Shown one piece after another: positions 33,574 to 40,950 of a stretch of 64,000 bases of DNA. A program made the position numbers and the translations under genes. Below the pieces are notes generated by a model. It made no database searches. It was not told the DNA's origin and worked only from the letters and a program-made list of their open reading frames with translations. The DNA comes from Streptomyces coeruleorubidus (GTDB lineage Bacteria; Actinomycetota; Actinomycetes; Streptomycetales; Streptomycetaceae): assembly GCF_028885415.1 (NCBI RefSeq), contig NZ_CP118527.1, positions 4,402,001 to 4,466,000 on the forward strand, in the 5' to 3' direction. Every line of letters starts with the position of its first letter. Position 1 is the first letter of the stretch.

Positions 33574-33612
33574 GAATTGCCCCCTCCGCTTCTCTCACGG
33601 AGGGGGCAATTC
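33574..33612. terminator. Perfect 15-bp hairpin, likely bidirectional terminator
   Basis: GAATTGCCCCCTCCG (33574-33588) pairs perfectly with CGGAGGGGGCAATTC (33598-33612) around a 9-nt loop. It lies 55 bp past the end of the sulfur-carrier gene on the minus strand, and would stop the thrC-sulfur-carrier transcript. A/T-rich stem ends could provide short U-runs both ways. Confidence 0.8.
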
Positions 33613-33667
33613 GATGAACTCTCAGTAACCGCCGTTACCGAAGGTAATAATCAAGCCGGTCGACCGG

Positions 33668-33943
33668 TCAGCCACCCGCCACGGCCGGGATGATCGACAC
33701 CCCGGCACCGTCCGGCGTGGCCGTCTCCAGACCCTGCTCGAACCGCACGTCGTCGTCGTTGACGTACACGTTGACGAACCGGCGCAGCTTGCCCTGGTCG
33801 TCCAGCACCCGGGCGGCGATGCCGGTGTGGTTCTTCTCCAGATCGGCGATGACCTCGCCGAGGGTCGCCCCCTCGGCGGCGACCTCGGCCTGGCCGCCGG
33901 TGTAGGTGCGCAGGATGGTGGGGATGCGAACGGTGACGCTCAT
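33668..33943 (-). CDS. ThiS/MoaD/CysO-like sulfur carrier protein
   Basis: A 91-residue ubiquitin-fold protein (SVTVRIPTILRTYTGGQAEVAAEGATLGEVIADLEKNHTGIAARVLDDQGKLRRFVNVYVNDDDVRFEQGLET) that ends in AVAGG. The bare C-terminal GG is ready for adenylation and thiocarboxylation. The VNVYVNDDDVRF block resembles mycobacterial CysO, the carrier used in a thiocarboxylate route to cysteine. It is 48 bp downstream of the threonine-synthase-like gene and shares its riboswitch-controlled transcript. A sulfide-delivery partner of that PLP enzyme is the obvious inference. Confidence 0.88.
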   Translation of the reverse strand: MSVTVRIPTILRTYTGGQAEVAAEGATLGEVIADLEKNHTGIAARVLDDQGKLRRFVNVYVNDDDVRFEQGLETATPDGAGVSIIPAVAGG

Positions 33944-33991
33944 GACTTCAGAACCTCCGGTTGGACGAGATACCCAGGCAGCCGACAACGA

Positions 33992-35278
33992 TCAGACGAG
34001 CCCAGCCTCACGGAACGAATCAAGGTTGGGACGAATGGTCGCAGTAAGCCCGGTGCCGGCCACCGCATCCAGCGTCTTCAGACCATCCCCCGTGTTCAGG
34101 ACGACGGTCGTCAACGACGGGTCGAGCACCCCGTTCTCGACCAGCTTCTTCGCCACGCCCACGGTCACACCACCGGCGGTCTCCGCGAAGATGCCCTCGG
34201 TCCGGGCGAGGATCTTGATCGCGTCGACGATCTGCTCGTCGTTCACGTCCTCCACCGCACCGCCCGTGCGACGCGCGATGTCGAGCACGTAGGGGCCGTC
34301 CGCCGGGTTGCCGATCGCCAGCGACTTGGCGATGGTGTCCGGCTTCTGGGGACGTACGACGTCGTGGCCGGCCTTGTAGGCCGTCGACACCGGCGAGCAG
34401 CCCTCGGCCTGCGCTCCGAAGATCTTGTACGGCTTGTCCTCGACCAGCCCGAGCTTGATCAGCTCCTGAAGACCCTTGTCGATCTTCGTGAGCTGCGAGC
34501 CGGAGGCGATCGGCACGACGATCTGGTCCGGCAGCTGCCAGCCGAGCTGCTCGCAGATCTCGTACGCGAGGGTCTTGGAGCCCTCGGCGTAGTACGGCCG
34601 CAGGTTGACGTTGACGAAGCCCCAGCCCTCGCCCGCCGGGTCGCCGATCAGCTCCGAGCAGAAGCGGTTCACGTCGTCGTAGTTGCCCTGGATGCCGACG
34701 AGCTCACCGCCGTAGACCGCGGCCATGACGACCTTGCCCTGCTCCAGGTCGTGCGGGATGAACACGCAGGAGCGGAAGCCGGCGCGGGCCGCCGCGGCAC
34801 CCACGGCGCCGGCGAGGTTGCCGGTGGAGGAGCAGGACAGCGTGGTGAAGCCGAAGGCGCGGGCGGCCTCCAGGGCCTGGGCGACGACACGGTCCTTGAA
34901 GGAGTGCGTCGGGTTGCCCGAGTCGTCCTTGATGAAGAGCTTGCCGGCGTCGACGCCCAGCTCGCGGGCAAGGTTGTCGGCCTTGACGAGCTGGGTCCAG
35001 CCCGGGTTGATGTTCGGCTTGTCCGCCACGTCGGCCGGTACCGGCAGCAGCGGGGCGTAGCGCCAGATGTTGGCGGGGCCCGCCTCGATCCGCTTGCGGA
35101 GCTCCTCGGTGTCGTAGGCCGAGAAGTCGTAGGCGATCTCCAGCGGGCCGAAACACTCCTCGCAGGCGAAGACCGGGCCGAGGGGGACGCGGTGACCGCA
35201 CTCGCGGCAGCTCAGGGCGGCGGCGGGGCCGAGGTCTACGGTGGAGTCAGTGGTGCTTGCAACAGTCTGCACAGCCAT
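33992..35278 (-). CDS. thrC: Threonine-synthase-like PLP enzyme
   Basis: A 428-residue fold-type-II PLP enzyme of the threonine synthase family. Residues 20-45 form a zinc ribbon (CRECGHRVPLGPVFACEECFGPLE). The PLP lysine lies in SGNPTHSFKDRVVAQAL. A phosphate-binding loop is SSTGNLAGAVGAAAARAG, and the C-terminus has VLNTGDGLKTLDAV. The family normally converts O-phosphohomoserine to threonine. Here the gene is preceded by a SAM-I riboswitch and followed by a sulfur-carrier gene, which argues that it may instead use O-phosphohomoserine with a thiocarboxylate donor to make homocysteine. No thrA or thrB is adjacent. Confidence 0.9.
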   Translation of the reverse strand: MAVQTVASTTDSTVDLGPAAALSCRECGHRVPLGPVFACEECFGPLEIAYDFSAYDTEELRKRIEAGPANIWRYAPLLPVPADVADKPNINPGWTQLVKADNLARELGVDAGKLFIKDDSGNPTHSFKDRVVAQALEAARAFGFTTLSCSSTGNLAGAVGAAAARAGFRSCVFIPHDLEQGKVVMAAVYGGELVGIQGNYDDVNRFCSELIGDPAGEGWGFVNVNLRPYYAEGSKTLAYEICEQLGWQLPDQIVVPIASGSQLTKIDKGLQELIKLGLVEDKPYKIFGAQAEGCSPVSTAYKAGHDVVRPQKPDTIAKSLAIGNPADGPYVLDIARRTGGAVEDVNDEQIVDAIKILARTEGIFAETAGGVTVGVAKKLVENGVLDPSLTTVVLNTGDGLKTLDAVAGTGLTATIRPNLDSFREAGLV

Positions 35279-35298
35279 GTGAGGCGAGGCCCTTTCTC

Positions 35299-35449
35299 CT
35301 CATCTTCCTCACGACGCATCTCGCCGTGAGACGGATTTGGCACCTTCCCGAGCCGGAGCCTCGCGGAGCGGTCGACAGTGACCTACGAGTATCGGCTGGA
35401 GGGTTGCCGGGGCTTCATCGGGCCGTATCCCTCTGCCCCTCTGGATGAG
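35299..35449 (-). promoter_or_regulatory. SAM-I (S-box) riboswitch in the leader of the threonine-synthase-like gene
   Basis: On the minus strand the leader carries the S-box core: CTCATCCAGAG, then GAGGGATACGGCCCGATGAA, then GCCCCGGCAACC, and further on GGTGCCAAATCC and a GTCTC/GAGAT arm. The 5' strand of P1 (CTCATC) pairs with GATGAG at 35299-35304. That strand runs straight into the purine-rich GGAGAAAGG ribosome-binding region 20 bp before the ATG. SAM binding should close P1 and reduce translation. I know the class well; the match is by eye. Confidence 0.88.
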
Positions 35450-35606
35450 CTGTATTCGGTTGTTAACGACGGTTGACCCCGGACATGCGATGGTCATCCG
35501 CGTTGTTCAAGACTGTAACCGACGACCAGGACAGTTGAGATAGTCGTCCGAAGCGCGAGATGGCTCACAGTCCGTCCCGCCGAGAGTACGCAGAGGAGCC
35601 GCCACG

Positions 35607-36551
35607 GTGCTGGAAGAAGTCGAGCGCTGGCTGAGCACCCGTTCCTGGTCCGCGACCGATCGCCCGCTCCACCAGATCCTCGCCGCCAAGCAGCGCACGG
35701 GCCGGACGGTCAGTGTCGTGCTGCCCGCGCTCAACGAGGAGGAGACGGTCGGCGACATCGCCGCCGTCATCCGCCACGACCTGATGCGGCAGGTGCCGCT
35801 CGTCGACGAGCTGGTCGTCGTCGACTCGGGGTCGACCGACCGGACGTCGGAGGTGGCCGCCGCCGCGGGCGCGACGGTGGTGCACCGCGACGAGATCCTG
35901 CCGCGTATCCCGGCCGTGCCCGGCAAGGGCGAGGTGCTGTGGCGATCCCTCCTCGTCACCAGCGGGGACATCGTCTGCTTCATCGACGCGGACCTGAGGG
36001 ACTTCTCGTCCGACTTCGTCTCCGGGATCGTCGGCCCGCTGCTCACCGACCCGGACATCGACCTGGTGAAGGGCATGTACGACCGTCCGCTCGGCGGCGC
36101 GGCCGGGCAGGGCGGCCGGGTCACGGAGCTGATGGCCCGCCCGCTGCTCAACATGCACTGGCCGCAGCTGGCCGGCTTCGTGCAGCCGCTCGGCGGCGAG
36201 TACGCGGCGCGCCGCTCGCTGCTGGAGCAGCTGCCGTTCCCCGTCGGGTACGGCGTCGAGCTCGGCATGCTGGTCGACGCCCTGCACCTGGTGGGCCTGG
36301 ACGCCCTCGCCCAGGTGGACATCGGCGTGCGCAAGCACCGGCACCAGGACGGGCAGGCGCTGGGCAGGATGGCCGCCGCGATCTACCGCACGGCCCAGCT
36401 GCGGCTGGCCCGCGGGCATCTGATCCGGCCGTCCCTGACGCAGTTCGAGCGGGGCGGGGACGGCTTCGAGCCGCGCACCTACTCCGTGGACACCGAGGAG
36501 CGTCCGCCGATGGTGGAGATCGCCGAGTACCAGGCGCGGAGGGCGGCCTGA
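35607..36551 (+). CDS. gpgS: Glucosyl-3-phosphoglycerate synthase
   Basis: A 314-residue GT-A glycosyltransferase of family GT81. It would transfer glucose from a nucleotide sugar to 3-phosphoglycerate, making the precursor of glucosylglycerate and, in mycobacteria, methylglucose lipopolysaccharide. Visible are TVSVVLPALNEEETVGDI, VDELVVVDSGSTDRTSEVA, PGKGEVLWRSL, CFIDADLRDFS (DxD), GFVQPLGGEYAARRSLLEQLPFPVGYGVELG and IGVRKHRHQDGQAL. It starts at GTG 35607, with GAGGAG upstream. No GpgP phosphatase is adjacent; otsA/otsB follow 73 bp downstream. Confidence 0.88.
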   Translation: MLEEVERWLSTRSWSATDRPLHQILAAKQRTGRTVSVVLPALNEEETVGDIAAVIRHDLMRQVPLVDELVVVDSGSTDRTSEVAAAAGATVVHRDEILPRIPAVPGKGEVLWRSLLVTSGDIVCFIDADLRDFSSDFVSGIVGPLLTDPDIDLVKGMYDRPLGGAAGQGGRVTELMARPLLNMHWPQLAGFVQPLGGEYAARRSLLEQLPFPVGYGVELGMLVDALHLVGLDALAQVDIGVRKHRHQDGQALGRMAAAIYRTAQLRLARGHLIRPSLTQFERGGDGFEPRTYSVDTEERPPMVEIAEYQARRAA

Positions 36552-36624
36552 CCGGGGTCGTTTTCGGCCGGGTGGGTCAGGTCCGTACGTTTGAGCGTTT
36601 CCGGGCCGGGCTAGGTTGAGGGCT

Positions 36625-38013
36625 ATGGCTTCAACGTACGGTGCTGCACAGGTGCTGGTGGCCTCCAACCGCGGCCCGGTCTCTTACGCGGTGGGCGAGG
36701 ACGGTTCGCTGAACGCCAAGCGCGGCGGCGGCGGGCTGGTCTCGGGGCTGTCCGCGATCGGCTCGGACGCGGACGCGCTGTGGGTGTGCTCGGCGCTGTC
36801 CGACGGCGACCGCGAGGCGGTCCGGCGGGGTGTCGGCGAGGACGGCGTGCGGATGCTGGACATCCCGGCCGACGTGCACGCGGACGCCTACAACGGCATC
36901 GCGAACTCGGTGCTGTGGTTCGTGCACCACATGCTCTACCAGACGCCGCTGGAGCCGGTCTTCGACGCGGAGTTCCGGCGCCAGTGGACGTCGTACGAGA
37001 CGTACAACCGGGCGTTCGCCGAGGCGCTGGCCGAGGAGGCGGCGCAGGGCGCGGCGGTGGTGGTGCAGGACTACCACCTGACGCTGGTGCCGGGCATGCT
37101 CCGCGAGTTGCGGCCGGACCTGAGGATCGGCCACTTCTCGCACACGCCGTGGGCGCCGCCCGAGTACTTCCGGATGCTGCCGGACGACGTGGCCGGCCAG
37201 GTGCTGCGCGGCATGCTGGGCGCGGACCGGCTGGGCTTTCTCACGCAGCGCTGGGCGGACGCGTTCACCGCGTGCGCCGAGCAGTTCGCCGGCGGGCTCG
37301 GCGGCACGCGGATCGGCGTGCACGGGCTGGGGGCCGACGCGGACTTCCTGCGGAAGCGGTCGCACGAGCAGGACGTCGAGGAGCGGATGGCCGCCCTCCG
37401 GGAGGAGATCGGCGAGGGCCGCCGCACCATCGTCCGGGTCGACCGCACCGAGCTGTCGAAGAACATCGTGCGCGGCCTGCTGGCCTACCGCCGGCTCCTC
37501 GAGACCCACGCCGAGTGGCGCGAGCGCGTGGTGCACGTGGCGTTCGCGTATCCGTCGCGGCAGGACCTCGCGGTGTACCGGGACTACACGGCCGAGGTGC
37601 AGCGGGTCTCGGAGGAGATCAACGCCGAGTACGGGACGCCGGGGTGGACCCCGGTCGTACTCAACCTCAAGGACGACTTCGCCCGCTCCCTGGCCGCGTA
37701 CCGGCTGGCCGACGTGGCGCTCGTCAACCCCATCCGGGACGGCATGAACCTCGTCGCCAAGGAGGTCCCGGTCATCTCCGACTCGGGCTGCGCGCTGGTG
37801 CTGTCGCGGGAGGCCGGGGCGTTCGAGGAGCTGGGCGAGGAGGCGATCGTGGTGAACCCGTACGACGTGACGGGCACGGCGGCGGCCCTGCACGAGGCGC
37901 TCTCGATGCGCCCGGAGGAACGCGCCGAGCGCAGTAAGCGGCTGGCCGCGGCGGCGACCGCGCTGCCGCCTGCGCAGTGGTTCCTCGACCAGCTCGACGC
38001 GTTGAGGGGCTGA
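36625..38013 (+). CDS. otsA: Trehalose-6-phosphate synthase OtsA
   Basis: A 462-residue GT20 glycosyltransferase that joins UDP/GDP-glucose and glucose-6-phosphate to trehalose-6-phosphate. Family blocks: VASNRGPVSYAVGEDG, LWFVHHML, VVVQDYHLTLVPGMLRELRPDLRIGHFSHTPWAPPEYFRMLP, GVHGLGADADFLRKRS, VDRTELSKNIVRGLLAYRRLLE, and ALVNPIRDGMNLVAKE. The ATG at 36625 is favoured over an upstream TTG. otsB begins 6 bp after the stop. Confidence 0.93.
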   Translation: MASTYGAAQVLVASNRGPVSYAVGEDGSLNAKRGGGGLVSGLSAIGSDADALWVCSALSDGDREAVRRGVGEDGVRMLDIPADVHADAYNGIANSVLWFVHHMLYQTPLEPVFDAEFRRQWTSYETYNRAFAEALAEEAAQGAAVVVQDYHLTLVPGMLRELRPDLRIGHFSHTPWAPPEYFRMLPDDVAGQVLRGMLGADRLGFLTQRWADAFTACAEQFAGGLGGTRIGVHGLGADADFLRKRSHEQDVEERMAALREEIGEGRRTIVRVDRTELSKNIVRGLLAYRRLLETHAEWRERVVHVAFAYPSRQDLAVYRDYTAEVQRVSEEINAEYGTPGWTPVVLNLKDDFARSLAAYRLADVALVNPIRDGMNLVAKEVPVISDSGCALVLSREAGAFEELGEEAIVVNPYDVTGTAAALHEALSMRPEERAERSKRLAAAATALPPAQWFLDQLDALRG

Positions 38014-38019
38014 TCGCCG

Positions 38020-38868
38020 ATGACCGGTCCCACGGACTCCCCTCTGCCGGCGCCCACCACGAAAGCCGGACAGGAAGGTCTGGACGCTCTCCTCACCCAC
38101 CCCGGCAAGGCCCTGATCGGTCTCGACTTCGACGGGACGCTCGCGCCGATCGTGGCCGACCCCGACAAGGCCCGGGCCCACCCGGGGGCCGTACCCGCGC
38201 TGGCCGCGCTCGCGCCGAAGGTGGCCGCCGTCGCGGTGATCACCGGCCGGCCGGCCGAGGTCGCGGTGCGCAACGGCGGCTTCGCGGACGTCCCGGGCCT
38301 GGAGCACCTCGTGGTCCTCGGCCACTACGGCGCCGAGCGCTGGGACGCCCGGACCGGCGAGGTCAGCGCCCCCGAGCCGCATCCCGGCGTCGCCGCGGTC
38401 CGCGCCGAGCTGCCCGAGCTCCTCGAACGGTTCGGCGCGTCGCAGGGGACCCGGATCGAGGACAAGGGCCGGGCCGTCGCCGTGCACACCCGCCGGGCCG
38501 CCGATCCGCAGGCCGCGCTGGACTCCCTGCGCGAACCGCTCGCCGGCCTGGCCGACCGCCACGGCCTGGTCGTGGAGCCCGGCCGCATGGTCCTCGAACT
38601 GCGCCCGCCCGGCATGGACAAGGGCGTCGCCCTCGCCGGGTTCGCCCGGGAGATCGGCGCCGGGTCCGTCCTCTTCGCCGGCGACGACCTGGGCGACCTG
38701 CCCGCCTACTCGGCCGTCGGCAAGCTCCGCGCGGACGGCACCCCGGGCCTGCTGGTGTGCAGCGGCAGCGACGAGGTGACCGAGCTGAGGGAGCGGGCGG
38801 ACGTGGTGGTGGACGGCCCCGAAGGCGTCGTCCGCCTGCTGCACACGGTGGCGGCCAGGCTCGGCTGA
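38020..38868 (+). CDS. otsB: Trehalose-6-phosphate phosphatase OtsB
   Basis: A 282-residue HAD phosphatase that dephosphorylates trehalose-6-phosphate. Motif I is LIGLDFDGTLAPIV, motif II is AVAVITGRPAEVAV, GHYGAERWD and LELRPPGMDKGVAL follow, and motif IV is VLFAGDDLGDLPAY. It is the final gene of a gpgS-otsA-otsB group; the 137-bp direct repeat begins 8 bp after its stop. Confidence 0.93.
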   Translation: MTGPTDSPLPAPTTKAGQEGLDALLTHPGKALIGLDFDGTLAPIVADPDKARAHPGAVPALAALAPKVAAVAVITGRPAEVAVRNGGFADVPGLEHLVVLGHYGAERWDARTGEVSAPEPHPGVAAVRAELPELLERFGASQGTRIEDKGRAVAVHTRRAADPQAALDSLREPLAGLADRHGLVVEPGRMVLELRPPGMDKGVALAGFAREIGAGSVLFAGDDLGDLPAYSAVGKLRADGTPGLLVCSGSDEVTELRERADVVVDGPEGVVRLLHTVAARLG

Positions 38869-38875
38869 ACCCGTC

Positions 38876-39162
38876 GGCGACCGCCTGCGCGGCTACCGAC
38901 GCCCACGGCACGCGGCCCGGCGGCACGGCTCTCGGCGCGAGCTCCCGCCCAGACCCCCCGGCCGACCAGGCCCCGCGCCACGCCGATGACCGGCTCCCCC
39001 CAGCGGGCCCATAGCCGTCGACCGTGGCGACCGCCTGCGCGGCTACCGACGCCCACGGCACGCGGCCCGGCGGCACGGCTCTCGGCGCGAGCTCCCGCCC
39101 AGACCCCCCGGCCGACCAGGCCCCGCGCCACGCCGATGACCGGCTCCCCCCAGCGGGCCCAT
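38876..39162. repeat. Perfect 137-bp tandem direct repeat downstream of otsB
   Basis: The segment 38876-39012 is repeated at 39026-39162 with no difference that I can see, separated by 13 bp (period 150 bp). It begins GGCGACCGCCTGCGC and ends CCCCCAGCGGGCCCAT. No ribosome binding site or recognisable protein is seen in either copy. The rest of the gap to 39281 shows nothing further. Confidence 0.9.
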
Positions 39163-39281
39163 GGCCCGCCACGCTCGGCCCGGCGGACGACCACCCACGC
39201 GGCACAGCGGGGCAGGGTCGGGTCCAGTGCTCGCCCCGGTCGACCGGGCCGGGTGCCGGCTGCCCGGGCCGTCGTCACGCG

Positions 39282-39527
39282 TCAGCGTTCGGCCCGGCGC
39301 GTCTCCCGTATCCGCCGCAGCCGGTTCACCGTCACCGGGTCGTGGGACAGGGCCCGGGGGTCGTCGAGCAGGGCGTTGAGGAGCTGGTAGTAGCGCACGG
39401 GGGCGAGGCCCAGCTCCTCCCGTATGGCCCGTTCCTTCGCACCGGGCCCGGAAAACCCGCGGCGTTCGAGCGCGAGGATGTCCCGCTCCCTGCGCCCGAG
39501 CCGCTCCTCACCCGTGTCCTCGTCCAT
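39282..39527 (-). CDS. DUF3263 protein (small helix-turn-helix)
   Basis: An 81-residue protein whose core is the DUF3263 domain (LGRRERDILALERRGFSGPGAKERAIREELGLAPVRYYQLLNALLDDPRALSHDPVTVNRLRRIRETRRAER). The helical, Arg-rich pattern with ..REELGLAPVRYYQLLN.. resembles a sigma-factor-type HTH and suggests DNA binding, but no target is known. It lies downstream of the sugar-binding lipoprotein gene in the same direction (35-bp gap). Confidence 0.85.
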   Translation of the reverse strand: MDEDTGEERLGRRERDILALERRGFSGPGAKERAIREELGLAPVRYYQLLNALLDDPRALSHDPVTVNRLRRIRETRRAER

Positions 39528-39562
39528 GTCAGGCACCGTAGCGCCCGCCACCGACAGCGGGA

Positions 39563-40831
39563 CTACTCCGCGCTCTCCGCCCGGGTCGCCACCGCCTGGA
39601 GGTGCCCCAGGACGCCCGAGGGGCTGCCGGAGGGGGCGACGGCCTTGCCGATCTGCTTCTTGACCTGGGCGCTGACGTCGGCCCAGGAGGTCTTGCCGAC
39701 CGGGTAGAGCTCGGAGGCCAGCAGCTCCTCCAGGAACGGCTTGAGGTGCCGGTCCCGGCCGGAGGCGGCCATGGTCTCGGACGCGGAGCTGGTGACCGGC
39801 AGCAGGTCGTACTCGCGGGAGAAGGCCAGCACGTTCTTCTCGCTGTAGACGAAGTCGAGGAAGTCGCCGACCTGGTCGCGGTGGCCGTTCTTGCGGAAGG
39901 CCGTCATCCAGTCGGCGACACCGAGCGTGGACTTGCTCGTCCCCTCCTTGCCCGGGGTCGGCACCATGCCGTACTCGACGCCGTTCTTGGCGGCGATCTT
40001 CATCAGGGAGGGATGGCCGTTGAGCATGCCGACCTCGCCCTTGGCGAAGGCGGAGAACGCGGCGGCCCGGTTGAGCTCGCCGGGCGCGACCGGCCCGGTC
40101 AGGTCCTTGCCGACCAGTTCGTTCTTCAGCCAGGAGAAGGTGTCGATGTTCTCCGGGGAGTCGATGCCGTAGCTGCCGACGGTGTCGGTGTAGCCGCCCC
40201 CGCCGCTGAGCATCCACTGCATGGTCTCGGCCTGGGCCTCCTCCGGGCCGAGGGGCAGCGCGTAGGGGTACTTCACGCCCTCGTCCTTGAGCGCCTCGGC
40301 GTCCTCGGCCAGGTCGTCCCAGGTCTCGGGCGGGGTGATGCCCGCCTTGGCGAAGAGCGTCTTGTTGTAGAAGAGCACGCGGGTGGAGGAGGCGAACGGC
40401 ATGCCGTACTGCACGCCCTTGACCTGTCCCGCGGAGGCCAGCTGCCCGACGAAGTCGGCCTGCACGGGTATGGAGAGCAGGTCGTCGGCCTTGTAGAGCT
40501 GGTTCCGCGCCGCGTAGTCGGCGTACGCGCCGATCTGCGCCATGTCCGGCGGGTCACCGGCGGCGACCATCTCCCTGACCTTGCGGTCGACGTCGTTCCA
40601 TGAGTAGACGCTGACGTCGATCTTCACCCCGGGGTTGTCGGCCTCGTACTCCTGGACGAGCTTGTCCCAGTACTTCTTGGAGCTGTTGGCCGCACTGTCG
40701 CCGTAGTCGGCGGCGACCAGCTTCAGGGTCACGTCGGCGGAGCCGCCCGTCATCCCGCAGCCGCCGAGGACCGCCGTCATGCCCAGTGCGGACACCACCG
40801 CGATCGTTCCTGCCATCCGCCGCCGCTGCAC
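39563..40831 (-). CDS. Sugar ABC transporter substrate-binding lipoprotein
   Basis: A 422-residue solute-binding protein of the CUT1 type. The signal peptide (RRRMAGTIAVVSALGMTAVLGGCG) contains the lipobox LGGC. The mature part shows VKIDVSVYSWNDVDRKVREMVAAGDPPDMAQIG, GMPFASSTRVLFYNKTLFAKAGITPPETWDDL, and AFAKGEVGMLNGHPSLM. GTG 40831 has a GGGGAAG site; an upstream TTG has none. It is divergent from the ROK kinase gene across a DasR-like site, so an amino sugar is a likely ligand. No permease genes are adjacent. Confidence 0.9.
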   Translation of the reverse strand: MQRRRMAGTIAVVSALGMTAVLGGCGMTGGSADVTLKLVAADYGDSAANSSKKYWDKLVQEYEADNPGVKIDVSVYSWNDVDRKVREMVAAGDPPDMAQIGAYADYAARNQLYKADDLLSIPVQADFVGQLASAGQVKGVQYGMPFASSTRVLFYNKTLFAKAGITPPETWDDLAEDAEALKDEGVKYPYALPLGPEEAQAETMQWMLSGGGGYTDTVGSYGIDSPENIDTFSWLKNELVGKDLTGPVAPGELNRAAAFSAFAKGEVGMLNGHPSLMKIAAKNGVEYGMVPTPGKEGTSKSTLGVADWMTAFRKNGHRDQVGDFLDFVYSEKNVLAFSREYDLLPVTSSASETMAASGRDRHLKPFLEELLASELYPVGKTSWADVSAQVKKQIGKAVAPSGSPSGVLGHLQAVATRAESAE

Positions 40832-40906
40832 CGCTGTTCTTCCCCAACCCTGGCGTCGCCGCCAACGAAAAGTTTTCGATATTCGGAACAAGGTCTACAC
40901 CACGTG

Positions 40907-40922
40907 AGTGGACTAGACCTCT
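40907..40922. promoter_or_regulatory. DasR-responsive element (dre) candidate
   Basis: AGTGGACTAGACCTCT matches the Streptomyces dre consensus AGTGGTCTAGACCACT at 14 of 16 positions. It lies between the divergent sugar-binding lipoprotein and ROK kinase/nagA genes. A second arm AGGTCTA at 40891-40897 forms a wider inverted repeat with TAGACCT at 40914-40920. DasR repression relieved by GlcN-6-P is the expected control. Confidence 0.7.
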
Positions 40923-40950
40923 TGCGGGTCCCCGGGTCACACTGTTCTCC

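Noticed and set aside
36616..36624. TTG start three codons upstream of otsA
   Set aside because: ATG 36625 fits the family N-terminus, and no ribosome binding site favours the TTG.
38869..39281. CRISPR-like array
   Set aside because: There are only two 137-bp identical copies separated by 13 bp, without short regularly spaced repeats or cas genes.
40832..40891. Upstream TTG start of the sugar-binding lipoprotein
   Set aside because: No Shine-Dalgarno sequence precedes it, and it would put extra residues ahead of the signal peptide. GTG 40831 has GGGGAAG.
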